A stretch of 64,000 bases of DNA from positions 345,501-409,500 of the forward strand of contig CAMQGK010000056.1 in the NCBI GenBank assembly GCA_947000775.1, read 5' to 3'. The stretch comes from Pterois miles. Its lineage: Eukaryota > Chordata > Actinopteri > Perciformes > Scorpaenidae. Shown piece after piece: positions 1 to 13,108 of this stretch (position 1 is the stretch's first letter; each line of letters begins with the position of its first letter). The position numbers and the translations under genes were made by a program. A model generated the notes under the pieces. The model was not told the DNA's origin. It searched no databases and saw only the letters and a list, made by a program, of their open reading frames with translations.

Positions 1-216
1 ATTTAACTATAAAGGAAGTATTCTCTGTCTGCCTGTCTGTGTGTATGACTGCCCTTCACATATCTCAAGAGCTGTTCATCCAAACAACTTCACACTTGAC
101 GCACATGTAGCCACACGGTTCTCGACAACGCTCAGCACTTCAAGCAGAACGGCTCTGAACGGGCACTGCACTGGTGACATCATTAACAGTCGGTCGGTTC
201 TCTTTGCCCCATTCTC

Positions 217-231
217 GTGTGTGCGTGTGTG

Positions 232-274
<43 letters not shown>
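217..274 (+). repeat. (GT)n microsatellite abutting a 3' splice site
   Basis: Slightly interrupted GT repeat running directly into the TAG acceptor of the lrp1 transmembrane exon at 277, so it occupies the place of the polypyrimidine tract. Confidence 0.97.
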
Positions 275-276
<2 letters not shown>

Positions 277-600
277 GCACAGCCTCCATAGTGATCCCTG
301 TGCTGCTGCTGGTGCTGCTGGTTCTGCTGGCTGCTGGAGCGTTGTTCTGGTATAGAAGAAGGATGAGAGGGTGAGTAACACACATTTAAAACAGGATACC
401 TCTTTTTGACTTTGTATTCCTTCTACCCTCCTCTTCCTTCTTTCCTCTCCTCCGTCTGCACTTTCCCTCTCCTCTCTGTAATGGCATCTCTTCTGCTCCT
501 CAGGTCTAGCCGGCCCGGCAAAACCGGCTCCAGACGCTTGCGGTAACGGTTGCCAGGGTTACTCTTTCCTTCCATGCCCTCATTCAGTTCTGCATCCTGA

Positions 601-657
<57 letters not shown>

Positions 658-2815
658 GTACCCATAAGTCTTGGTTGCCGTGCAGTGTTTGGTCCCGTGG
701 TGAATGTGGCGCCATTCCCTCAGACGTTCATGGGAGCTGTAGCTCATCCTTCTCCTACAGTGCCTCTCCTGTTTAACTGGCCTCTTCAGAGCGGCTCCAG
801 GGCAGATCTATTGAAGAGATGCATTGAATAGATCTGTCTATATGCACTAGCCAGTGCTGTAGATCCGTCATACTGTTGTCCATCATATTGTGCCATGTTG
901 TATTTCCTGTACTGTACTGTGCTGTGGTCTGTATTGTGGTAGTGTCTCTCATAGCGAGAGATGACGGAGTGGCAGCATTCTTCCAAGCTCAGATTGGAAA
1001 ATGCAACGTGAAAAATCCAGCATTTACGCAGACATTCATTACATATTTTAGAGGATCTATTGTTGTCTTTCAAGACAGATTATCAGTCCTGTATCCATGT
1101 CCTCTGTGTCTGGATCTGTCGTGGGCTACATGAATGCTGGGTTTGTGTTGGTGCCTGTGCCGTGGCTTAGTTCCCTCAGCCTGGATGGTGGTGTGACGCC
1201 TCATCCTCCCTTCATAATGTGGCTGCGTCCCCGCTTGCACCGTTTAGCCTCTTATAACCTTGATTGAGAAAGAAAGGTATGACTAAGTCCTTAATATTTT
1301 TTGTAGGGCCAAGGGCTTCCAGCACCAAAGGATGACCAATGGGGCCATGAATGTTGAGATTGGAAACCCCGCCTACAAGATCTATGAGGGCGAGCCAGAT
1401 GACGACGCCGGCGAGCTGCTAGATGCAGACTTCACGCTGGACCCAGACAAGGTAGAGAACAATACCAGGCATGAATGTACAGTATATGCACACGTTATAG
1501 TGTCTGCACACATACTATCGGTGTTGCACGCATTATAACATATTATTACACGGCTGTGAATACTCAAATACTCGATTCTGATTGGTCAAGCATGGCATTC
1601 TACAGTCTGTTATTTCTTAAACAAACCGTTGCTATGTATAACAGACTGTTGCTATGGGCGCCGTTCTGATGTCGGACTCTGACAAACTGTTTTAGTGTCA
1701 AATTATTGATTTCTTAAGAAGCTGTGTAATTAACGGAATAATGTACAGCTAGCAGTTCATTGTTGTGAAATAAACCCAGGTGGACCCCTATGATGAAGAG
1801 CCACATCGCCCTGTCAGGGTTTATTCTACAGCAATGACCAGCTCGCTGTACATTATCCCTTACTTACAGTACTGTATATACTACTGTATATTAAGTATCT
1901 GTAAATAATTAACAAATGATTTATAAACCTGTAAGAAATCATTTGCAAAAATCTATAAATATTAGATAAATAGCTGGACCAGAAACCTATTATTTACCTT
2001 TGAGGAAGTATTAACTATCTGCATAATGTTTATAGATGCTTTACAAAGTATTTATTAGCCATTTAACAAGTATTATAATTATCAGATTCAGCTTTATATT
2101 AGTCATCCAAATAATGCTCATAGACCCTTTAGAAATCAATTATTAACAAAGTGTTAAAAATATCTATGTATGTGATGTTTATAGATTTTTGTAAACAATT
2201 TCTTAACAAATTAATAAATATTTGATATAGGATATAAAATGTGCGCAACAATAAATAATTAGTAAAAATTATGAATCATCATTTCCTTGTTTAACAGTAC
2301 TACAGTTTAATAAACTATCACTTTAGGATTTATTAATGATGGTTATTATAAAATGTTATTACACTGCTGAATTCTGGATTTTTTTCAGTGACGACGGTCT
2401 GTTATTTCTTTGTAACAGACTGTTGCTATGGCCGCAGTTCTGATGTCGGACTCTGGTGGACAATTTTTGTGTCAAACTGTGGATTTCTAAAATAGCCGTG
2501 TAATGAGCAGGATAGTGTACAGCTAGCGGGTCATTATTGTGAAATAAACCTGAGTGGACCCCTAGGATGAAGGGCCACATCGCCCTGTCAGGGTTTCTTT
2601 CGCCACACTGGCCAGCTCGTTGTACATTATCTCTTATATATCATATCTTATGGATGCTTTTTGGCCTCTTCCAGCCCACCAACTTCACAAACCCAGTATA
2701 TGCCACTCTGTACATGGGAGCACACAACAGCCGCAACTCTCTGGCCAGCACAGACGAGAAGAAGGAGTTGCTATCACGTGGAGACGAGGAACCCCTCGTG
2801 GACCCCCTGACATAG
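277..2815 (+). CDS. lrp1: LRP1 C-terminus: transmembrane segment and cytoplasmic tail, last three exons (partial gene)
   Basis: Three exons are seen: 277-370, 1307-1451 and 2675-2815 (stop TAG 2813-2815). Each has a clear acceptor and, where needed, a GT donor, and the phases join. The first encodes a hydrophobic helix (ASIVIPVLLLVLLVLLAAG) followed by a basic stop-transfer stretch (WYRRRMRG). The tail then reads KGFQHQRMTNGAMNVEIGNP and carries two NPxY motifs (NPAYKIY, NPVYATLY), an acidic/dileucine stretch and the end LASTDEKKELL. This matches the LRP1 tail almost residue by residue and lacks the extra segment found in LRP1B. Known role: large endocytic LDL-receptor family protein; the NPxY and YxxL motifs bind endocytic and signalling adaptors. 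The rest of the gene lies left of the window. Which teleost lrp1 copy it is cannot be told from the tail. Confidence 0.96.
603..657 (+). repeat. (CT)n microsatellite
   Basis: CT dinucleotide run with one GT interruption, in the lrp1 intron between exons 277-370 and 1307-1451. The rest of that intron shows no gene. Confidence 0.95.
1535..1860. repeat. Interspersed repeat, copy 1 of a direct pair in an lrp1 intron
   Basis: Shares long stretches with 2352-2640: TTATTACAC near the start, AACAGACTGTTGCTATGG, TCTGATGTCGGACTCTG, ACATCGCCCTGTCAGGGTTT and TTGTGAAATAAACC. About 490 bases of A/T-rich sequence lie between the copies. It looks like a non-autonomous mobile element; the family was not identified. 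Confidence 0.75.
2352..2640. repeat. Interspersed repeat, copy 2 of the direct pair
   Basis: Second copy of the 1535-1860 element in the same orientation, about 35 bases upstream of the acceptor of the last lrp1 exon (2675). It ends in GTACATTATC like copy 1. Confidence 0.75.
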
Positions 2816-4500
2816 ACGGTCCGTTGGCCTGGATCACGCTATTCCAAACACACCCCTCTTCTTGCCTTTTAAAGAAAAACGAAACAAAAAAAAATTGATA
2901 AAAAAGTGTGAGAGAAAATTGATAAAAAAGTGTGAACACTGTATAAAATGTACAAAAATGAAGGACTACTTTTGTATGTGATTGCAGTATTATATTTTGT
3001 TCTTTTGAGATTCCTCTGGTCAAAAATGAATAACATTTTCTATGAGAGATTTTTAATTTACACTTTGTCCCTTACCCTTTACCTAAATAGCCACTACCTC
3101 TGTGCAAGATGAAATGGAAACCAGAAAAATCAGAAGAAAAGATGCTATCATCGGAGCAATTTTAATTTTTTATTTTTGTATGAATTGTATAGAAAAGAAA
3201 AAAACATTGTTCCATTTCACCAGTGCCAACTGTTTGTTGTTTGTGTTGACTTTGAGCGGGAAAGGCAAAACTCAAAGTTTCCTGAAACGGTACATAATGT
3301 CGTCTTTGCTGGAGTTTCCTCAGCAGGATTGTGTGAGGCGGATTCGTGATGGCACAGTTTGTGTATAGCACATGTAAAATGTTAGTACCAGATGGCAACT
3401 ACAGTATTTCCACATAATTTCTTCTCAGAGAACAATGTTCATGAAATGATTGTGTTGTCTTCCTTGCACAGAATTCACATTTTGCGGTATAGTGTATACT
3501 GTAGGCTTTATGCCGTGAAATGTAAAACAGGTTTGTTTGTTTTTATCACATTGTGCGACAGTTGAAGCTCCTGTGTTGCTGAAGTGAGAGCATGAGAGGC
3601 GTTTCCGGTGTGTGATTATGGGAGTCGGAGGAAGTTGGTCGTGGGTTAAACATTCCAGGCAGAGTGGTGGGTGGAGATTACAGATGGAAAGAGGTGGATA
3701 GCGTCACGTCTGCACCATTTATTGTCTGTTACAAGGGTCTTCCATCAGAAGGAAAGGGAGGCTGCGATTAGGGTAAAATAAAAAAAAAAAAAAACAAAGG
3801 AAAAAAATGATCGAGATGTTTGTCGTTTAATTCTCCAGTCCATTTTTTGTTGTAAAGACCAGATAGCATCCATCTGGCTTTGTGAGTAGATTTATCTTTC
3901 TACCTTTAGAGGATCAAAGTCTGTACGTTTGTTCACAGTTTTGTAATGACTCAGTCTTAAGTGCATTATGTTCATTTGGTCTTCAGCATTTCTCTTTCTG
4001 ATCTCTCACTCTCCTCTGTGCCCTGCTGCTGCTAATGCTACCATTCTGGTCGCTCTGATGCGTCCTTACGCTCAGCCTCTGTCTCAAAATGCTGCTTCCT
4101 GTCAGAAATGTGTCAGCCATATCTTAATGCATGTGGACAAGTAACACCAATCTTTAATGTAACTACAATAACAAGTTTTTATTTTGCTTACCTGTCAGCA
4201 AGTGTTATTTTATGCTGTTGTATATGTTTGGTCTTTAATTGAGAGAGAAGTACAATCATTTTACCTAAAGAACATTTTTGCAAAATCATACATGCATTTT
4301 CAGAATTGTTTTTTTGATTAGTCCTTGTTTTTTTTTGTTTTTTTTCTAATGAAAAATGACACATAGCTTTTATAGTACACGATGCATGGAGGCTCAGACT
4401 TTCTTCTGGAAAGAGAATAATGTTTAATTTTTGCTGGAGTACTTTACAAACTAAATAACAGATATTGTTATAAATAAAGTTTAAAAACTGTACAGAAAAC
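2816..4500 (+). other. lrp1 3' untranslated region (inferred)
   Basis: No supported coding sequence follows the stop. The stretch is A/T rich. An AATAAA lies at 4473-4478 and is the best distal polyadenylation signal; an A-rich tract at 3774-3795 could mark an earlier end. The 3' end faces that of the DTX3L-like gene, whose minus-strand AATAAA is at 4639-4644, so the two transcripts probably end within about 200 bases of each other. Confidence 0.55.
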
Positions 4501-4919
4501 AAGCCAAAGTGTTTTGTGTTTTATTTTCACAGCATGTGCTGATAAAGTGAAGAATATTGTGAGTCAGTGTCGGCTGAGTTCATAATTCATTTGGCAAATA
4601 GTAAATCAGATCATGTTTACTGCAGACTTGAAGTTCAGTTTATTTATGCTGTTATATGTTGAGAAAATGTATCAATCAAAAAAATTGAGGAGATCCTTTG
4701 TTAAAGAAAGTTTAACAGGTGAAGATGATGAGTGTAAATGCTGTTGGGTGCACCTCGTAGTGACCCTCACTGATAATATCAAACATTACAAGAGAAGAAG
4801 CGAGACATTGTAGATTGTATAGATTGTATCCAACAGTACGTGCATTCAGTCATTGCTTGTTTTGCATAATCTTCTTTTTTTGTGTGAAACCAGCTGTCCT
4901 CAGCCAGTTTTATCAGTCT

Positions 4920-7900
4920 TCACTCGATGCCTTTAGCCTTCAGCTCCTCCCGGACTCTGCTCAGGTATCCCGGGTCAGGATATCCAAAACTGTGGAAACA
5001 CAGTATGACAAGTCTTAATATATAACTTAAACATTTCAGTAAACTAGACATCAAAAATATATTTAGAGAGAGACACACCCCAGGTGAATAGGGGGAAAAA
5101 ATAATAGATAACACTGTGAAATGTCCCCAGGTGATGGCTTACATTAATTAATTATTTTTTGCATTATAGGTTTCCTGGCTTCATTTTACAGGTCTTCAAT
5201 AATGATAATTAGCCTACTGCTAACCTACTTGAAATTTCTTTGTAATTCCTGTCAAATTACCCCAATATTTATCTCAGCAATGATCTAAAATTACTTTATT
5301 CTAAACATTATTTAATAATTGTATTCCACTATTTCCCAATAGCTGGTGATTTATTCAATACATTTCAAGGAAAATAACACAAAGTTAACTGATATGGTTA
5401 CATCTGTGTCGACATAAAGCCACAATGGTGAGATCTGTGTCTGATCAGAAGTGCCTTCTATTAGTTTTGGTTTTCCACCTCTGATGAAGAGCAGCACACA
5501 GCTGCTTCTCAATACTAAGGGCCCTATTTTAATCATAATATACTACTTTAGCATATAATACAAGCTATAATTAGCATACAAGCTACAATTATCAAATAAT
5601 GTTTATAATCAACTCATTTTCAATAAACATTGAGGTAAATTGGCAGTAATTCTACAGCTAATTATCAACCTAAACCATGACATTTGCAGACCTGTAAAAT
5701 GGTGTAGCATGTTTAAATATGTGAAGTAGGTATTATCTGATGAAATATGTGCTAATTTGCAACATTTCCAGAACAGAAATCTGAACACTGGATAAACCGG
5801 TGTTAGAAAGTGTTTCATGGGTGCCGTCATCCTGATGAGCTCAGAGAGGCTCACCTGAGCCGTTCAGAGGCCACGAGGCACAGCTGAGCCCAATCTGCAC
5901 ATCGTCAGTGCTCCTATAACTAGGAGGGGAGGAGGAGGAACATCTCTGTTCACCCTGAACGCTGTCAGCCAGACCTGATCTCCTGGCTCATCAAGTCTGT
6001 CTTCTAGAACAAACCCCTTGTTCATGTCAAAGAGGAAAACTTGTCTATTAAGATGATTAATTGAGTCTTTTGGGGGGAATTTCTTGGCTGTCTGTCCCTG
6101 ATTCTGGTTACCTCGTGTCCAATATCTAAACGTCCCTAGTCTCCAGTCCTCATCAACTTGGTCACCAAAACAGCCAGGTTAAAAAGTCTTGTTTCATTAC
6201 TGTCAACAGCCATAAAAGAAAAAAAAAAAGGCCATGTTTTCAGGAAGAGAATGTTCTCTAAATCAGGCTGTGAAAGATGTATGAACAAACACCTCTGTTA
6301 AAACCTTCACAGTATGCAGTAGATAGGAATGAAACTGGGGAGTTTGGTGGATGTAAGTGCTGCTGAAGTAGAGATTTCACACTCCGACTCTGAGAAAAAC
6401 TCATTTTGAGAAAAAGGTCTTTAAAGATACGGATAGTAAATTTCCGTACATTTTGCGAGACACTACAGGTGAATAGGATACAAAAATGTTAACTTCTAGA
6501 TATCAGCATGAAACGCCCCCAGTTGATTCATTACATTAAGATAATTCTTTTTTGTATTACAAGCTAAATATTATGTTTAAATATACAAATAAGGCATTAT
6601 CTAATGCTAACTTTTGGTGAATTACGGAGAAATATACAGATGCAAATAGACAAAGTAGTAAAATAAAAACCTAAATGTGGAATTTGGATGTTTTCTTTCC
6701 ACTAGTCTGAAAGAATGTGATGGAGGCAAAATAGCCTAAAAATCTCAAAACTGATCAGTGCATGAAAAACGATGCTTTTGCCTGTAGTGTGTCCTCTGGA
6801 AAAGAGCTTTGGCTACTGTACCACTCAGGTCCTCCAGTGATTGAAGTCTTGTGGTGAATGTCGTTCCAGGTCACCTGGTTGTCCCTCCCAGTCGTTCTGG
6901 ATGTGCCGACAGTGAAAATGAGCTTCTGGTCAAACGCTTTCTTCAACAGGCGCAGCACTTCTCTGCCCTCTTTGTTGTCAGGCAGATATGCTGTTCTGCT
7001 GATACCATAATAGTGCTTCCCAGGATTTGAATGCTTTTCCTACAAAATGAGTGAAATGTCAGAACCAAGTGAAAAAATAACATACAAGTTACAAAACTGT
7101 CATATTGGACCTCGTGCAAGAACCACTCGTACAAACAGAGTCGGTCTTAAGTGGCCTGTACGGGTGATTTAGGAGAACTTATCACATTCAACATCCATCC
7201 ATCCGCAACCGCTTATCCCGTTAGGGGTCGCGGGGGGCTGGAGCCGATCCCAGCTGGCACTGGGTGAAGGCGGGGTTCACCCTGGACAGGTCGCCAGTCC
7301 ATCACAGGGCACATAGAGACAGACAACATATAGACAGACAACCATTCACACTCACATCCACACCTACAAGAAATTCAGAGTCAATAATTAACCTGCATGT
7401 TTGGGCTGTTCGAGGAAGTCAGAGAAAACCCACGTTAACACGGAGAGAACATGCAAACTCCACACAGAAGAGCCCCGAGCCAGATTCAAACCCGCTGTGA
7501 GGCGACATTAATAACCACTGCACCACCGTGCAGCCCTGTCACATTCACCAGCTTTCTTGTATTTTTAACTTTCTTAGATATGAACACAATTTACGAGTGG
7601 TCCAGATCTGTTGTAGGGGTCATGTGCAGTTAGTCTGCTGTTACCAGACCTTACATTTTTCACTGGTGGATTGTATATTTCATTACGTTTAAGTTTATGA
7701 GTTTGAATAGCGTATATAAATTACACTTTATAATTATGCCAACATTATTCTGTTTGACTTTGCAATTTGAATTATAATATATTATATTATTATTATTATA
7801 AATTATTTGATTTATTATTATAAATGTATTCATACAACCTAACAATATCCGCATGTTATGACCCAGAATTTGTTTTGGAGCCAAATGCTGGCTTTAACTT

Positions 7901-8313
7901 CTTAATAATAGTAATATTTGGTTTTGTTTGTTAATATATGAATTGTGGCGAAGGAAAGCGCGTTTTTCAGTTATTATTTGAGTGATTAGTTAATTAATGC
8001 CAGCAGTTTGAAGTGAGAGGATGCTGCATGTTAACAGCTCCGCCCCCACGATAAACAGGTGACTGCAGTGTCTGTTTTTCAGTTCGTCAGGACATGGGGG
8101 TGAGGCTGTTCTCAGGCATGTAGCCATACAGTTTTAGACCGCTGCCAAGTGCCAGATACGAGGTGAAAAGTGTCTGATCGCACCGGCCTCTTCTTTGCTC
8201 TTCTGCTGTTTTTTGTGAGGAGAATCTTGGAAAATAAACAATGGAGATCAGTAAAAGATGTGACTCCTTGGATGCTTTTGCGTGTCAAACTCTAGCGCAC
8301 ATCCTGTACAATC

Positions 8314-8351
<38 letters not shown>

Positions 8352-11300
8352 CTGTGTGCTGCAGGCTGATTGGCTGATTGGTTCCAGCCTGAGTGATTTA
8401 AAAGGCCAGCTGTGAGCTCTCCTCTCTCCACTTTCATCCAGACTGCCAGAAAGCTCACATGGTGTGAAATGTTTTGAAATTTGTCAATCGATAAAACAGC
8501 CCAGGTTTGGTAGAGGATTCTCCTGTTTTTGGAGTATCTGAGTTAGGTTAGTAATTGTCTTTTGTTTTCCTTATTTTGACCAGCAAATTTTAGGTTGTTT
8601 AGCTTCATTCTGCTTATTGTTAGCCAACTCTGAAGCTAAATAAACCTTTAAAAAGGGCTGAAAATTCCTTGTTGCTGGTGGCTCTTGGGAGCTGAGAGTT
8701 AGGTAGACTCATTTTCATGTTGCAGCAGGGTTTTCCCTAAGCCGGGTCCTATAATCATTCATTTAAATTGGACATTGATGCTCTTGTATAACACCACAAT
8801 ATCAATATGAACATCTCAAACTGCAGAATGACTTCAATATATGGAGTAAGTGATGGTTAATTTGTCTCTGTATATTATAAGGTCAACCGGAAGTGTAACA
8901 AGGCTCATCATGGCTGACTCATGGTACATGTCCACAGGGGGGTTTTTTTCCCCCCCCTTCCCCGGAATGGGAGCTTTGGACCATTAGTCACAAGACACCT
9001 GAGTGGACGAACGCTTTCCCCTGTGGGCTGCTGCTTCCAGCTTTCAAACTGGAACCAACATGGCGGCTCGTTTGGAAACTTTCTTCTCTTATATTATGAA
9101 AACAGATCACCGAAATGTTTCTGAAAACAACTGAGATGAGAAATAAGCCATGTAGTTGCGGAATCTGTCTTTATTTTAGATCGAAAACAGTTAGCTTAAA
9201 ATTTTTTTGAGAGTTTCCAGTGGCAGAAACTGAGCCTAGACACCCCTGATTTGCATAAAGTAGCCTTAACCTCAACTTTATGCAAATGAGGAGCGCCCAG
9301 TGTAACGGTACGCGTCTTGAATCGCACCACCACGCTAACGAGACGCACTGCGCAGCTGCTTACATGGATAATGGGAAGTGTGGAAAGGACGGAGCCTGTG
9401 GACATGTACCATCACTTCTTTTGGATGCATTAGCACGTGGAAGAGAGCAAGCTGCTGTGCTGATATATTGGCAGAGAGATGAATGGGCCAGGATGCGTAG
9501 CCTTACATGGTATCATTGGGGCGTTAATTATGAACGCACGCTCATTTACACACAGATGGAATTCATCATGTTTACACGGGTCATTTAACCAATTATCTGA
9601 AGTTTGGTGAATCTGATGTGGCACACTCTCACCAGCCCATGATACAAAGAGAAAAAGAGAAAGTTAGAATACGACAATGCTCCTGCACGAGGTCCATTGT
9701 CTCCATAGATAGACAAATGAAGAAATTTACCGTTTGTATTCCACTTGAAATAGTATAGTTGATGGTTATAGTGCCGCAGCCTGGGAATCCAGGAAGGAAT
9801 GAGGGACTAGAATACCATGTCATTTCTCCGTCTGGCTGGTCTCCCTCCATCATACCAAAGACATCTTTGCAAAGAGGACAAGTGGGTCCCAAGCTTTCCG
9901 TTGAATGTGCCAGACATTCTTCACAAAATTCATGTTTGCACTTGAGCTGTTTCTTATTGGTAAATCTATCCATGCATATAGGACAGGTTTCATCTTTATC
10001 GTCTCCTGCGGCAGCTCCGCCTCCTGCGGGTGCATCGCCTCCTGCGGGTGCATCGCCTCCTGCGGGTGCATCGCCTCCTGCGAGTGCATCGCCGCCGTAT
10101 CCCGATTGTCCATTCGACACGGGTCCACCGGCAGCTCCCTCTGATGGCAAGCCGGTGAACGCGGTGGCACCGTGGTACTGGGTGAAGCTCAGAGGTGATG
10201 TGGCGACCTTCTGGTACAGATGAAGGAGAGCTCTGACAGCGTGGCTCTCCATTGACACGTTTCCTCCGGATCTTTTATAGAAAGCTTTGACTTTGACTCT
10301 GCCTTTACTGACGCCTGATTCTTTAAAGTCAACGCCAAACTTGCTTTTGATCTTTGCTACCTGCTCACTGAAGGAAGTCATCATCAGCTTCCAGTAGCCC
10401 TCCTCCATGGTTAGTCCAGAGCTGACGAGAGGGTCTCTGATGTGCGTGCCGATGTTCAGCAATGTGTCTTGATACACTGGTGTAGACTCTCCAACAGAAG
10501 TGCTGGTGCTTACTGCTGCATTTAAGGACTTTCTGATGGCATCTTGACTTTGCATTGGCCCACATGCGGTCATTTCTTCAGAGGATACAATAAGCAAAAG
10601 CTTGTTCTCCTTTTTCTGGGCGATTTTCAGTGCGTCCTTCCACTCTTCTGGACTTATGTACTTGAGAGGAATAACTGAGCCGTCGGAGTCACCTAAGCAC
10701 TTCTGGACAAGGCTTGTGAAATCGGAGAGAGCTTTTTGTGGGCCTGCATCTTCCCGGTCGGCATGAAATGTGACCTTTACTTCTGCCGTGATTTTAACTC
10801 CGTTCTCTCTCTCTATACATTTAATTTCCTCCTTGTAGATGTGGTTGACGTACCAGAAATGGCCCACTGGGACAGGACATGTCTCCTCTCCTGCTGTGGA
10901 AGAGTCACTACTCTGCTCCTCCACTTCCACTTGCTCCTAAATAAAAAACAATGTCAAAATTTAGTAAAAAGTATTCATTTTCAATGTGATTAACTCCTGA
11001 TTTACTACACAGTACATACATCTTGTGCCTCTGACACAAATGAAGGAGGAAGGCTCACAGAAGCGCTCTGTGATATTTGTGTCTCCGGCGGTGTCACACT
11101 AACAGACAGTATCGTCACTGCTTTCTTATCTTTGTTGGTCAGTGTTTGTCCAGTCAGTTTCTGAAGCTCGCTAGCAGCTGAAAAGAATACAAAAGGAATA
11201 AAAGTACATTGTTGTCAGTAATATACATGTGAATTAACCGTACCTTAAAAATGTACACTATACCTGGAGCAGGTTGGAGAAGGACCACAGCGCTCCCATC

Positions 11301-11917
11301 TTCTGAGACATTTAAAACTGTGCAGTCTCCATTGAAGTCTTTGTTGTTGTTGGCCCAACTCTGAAGAACTTTCTGCAGTTCTGATTTATATTTCTGCGGT
11401 TGAACTCTCTTTGCCCACTTGACTGAGAGAGTGACTTGAACTTCATCTTTGTGCTGCGATAAAGTCGTCAGAGCCTGAAAACACGTTACAGTTAACATTG
11501 CTGTATTACTAAGCAAGACAGCACAAAACCCTCCGCCATTCAGCTTAAAATGACTGGTTTGAAAATGGTTTGTTCTATAAATAAAAAGTGAACGACACCA
11601 CTGGCACAGTTTCAAACAGAAAAAAGACAAACTGATTATTTTTTTGTCACTTTTGTTTTTGCATGTTCTGTACAGTATATGACACTGGAGGTCATAGTAC
11701 ATGGTATAAGAGTCACTAAAATAGCATTGCTTTAATTAGCCGACATTACAGTTTTACATACTGTTGATGACATAGTTGTAATGCAATATAAGATATTATA
11801 ATAGAACATGACCTTAGCAGTAGGGTTGTAACAGTTTCACAGTATACCGTGGTATCAAAATTAATGGTTATCAAACCGTGTGTATTTGCTGATCGACAGT
11901 ATTGGAAAAAAATTATA

Positions 11918-11970
<53 letters not shown>

Positions 11971-13061
11971 CAACAGTAGGTGAGATTGGAGCAAATATGA
12001 CTAAAAAAAGTTCTTTTTATAAAATGATCACTATATCCTGATAGTAGTATATGAGACAGGTAATCTGGAACAAAACATGTTTCTTGGTGTCCTCTGGTGC
12101 TCCTATTGACATCTACAAGATTTCACAGACCGGAGGAAAACAACCAATCAGAGCTGAGCTGGAGCCTGCTGTCTCTGAGCAGCTGTCAATCACTTGCGAA
12201 CTCTGATCAAACGGTCAAACTAGGCAGCACTGATCAATATTCTGTTACTGTAATTACTATTTTGTATCTCAAATGCTTTTAGAAACATCTTGTAGTTACT
12301 GTTTAGCTGTAAAATGAGAAAGTTTGTGGCCTGGCAGCCATGTTGAGATCAGCTGAGGAAATACCAAACACCACCCAACAGCCGCAACACAGCCAATAGG
12401 AACAATCTCTCTCTGAAATGACCTGTGATTGTGATTGATTAGGCTAGATTTTTTTTAAAGCCTGAAAACAGAGTCATGAGGAGCTGCAGAAGTCTAGTTT
12501 TCTCTCAGAACACTTGAATTGCAATATGCTGAAAGATTATTGTGTTTTTTTTGCCCAATGAAGCCAAAAACTTTCTGTCTGCAGCAAGTTTAAAGGTTCA
12601 ATAAGGAGCAGCACAGCTGTGCTGTCATGCCCCTGCTATATATGTTAATTATTAACAATCATAAGACACAGCTGGTGTTATTTTTCATTTAGCAGTTAAT
12701 GTAACATGTTATAGTGCAGCTAACATGTAAACTAACATGCTTTGGTTATATAACATACTATAGTTGACTGATATTTTTGTATCAGGTTTATAATTCTGTT
12801 TATTATTATTACTGTGTTCTCATTTCTTTAAGGGCCAGTGTAACTGATAGTAATAATAATGTAAAACCTTGATATCGCATTATAATTTTGTGAGACTGTT
12901 ATTGTAACGTGAAAATCTCAGACCAATACATCTCATTACAACCTTACTATGCAGACAACCTTGAAACAGCAAAGAGCAACAGGCTGTTATTTGGCCAGTC
13001 TATCCTTGGAGCTTGTACCTTCATTTTCATACTTTCACTTTCACGTACACTTATTTTTGGC

Positions 13062-13108
<47 letters not shown>

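Noticed and set aside
41..383. Open frames of Cys/Val and Thr/His repeats
   Set aside because: They are translations of the (GT)n/(CA)n microsatellite; similar frames occur at every such repeat in the window.
9629..9730. Extension of the DTX3L-like frame past the SGIQT codons to a stop at 9629
   Set aside because: A donor ACG/GTAAAT at 9731-9726 joins in phase to the exon at 7039, which continues the DTC domain; the extension is read-through into the intron.
9759..10223. Plus-strand 154-residue frame opposite the DTX3L-like RING exon
   Set aside because: Shadow of the minus-strand exon, which has the RING/DTC motifs and correct splice phases.
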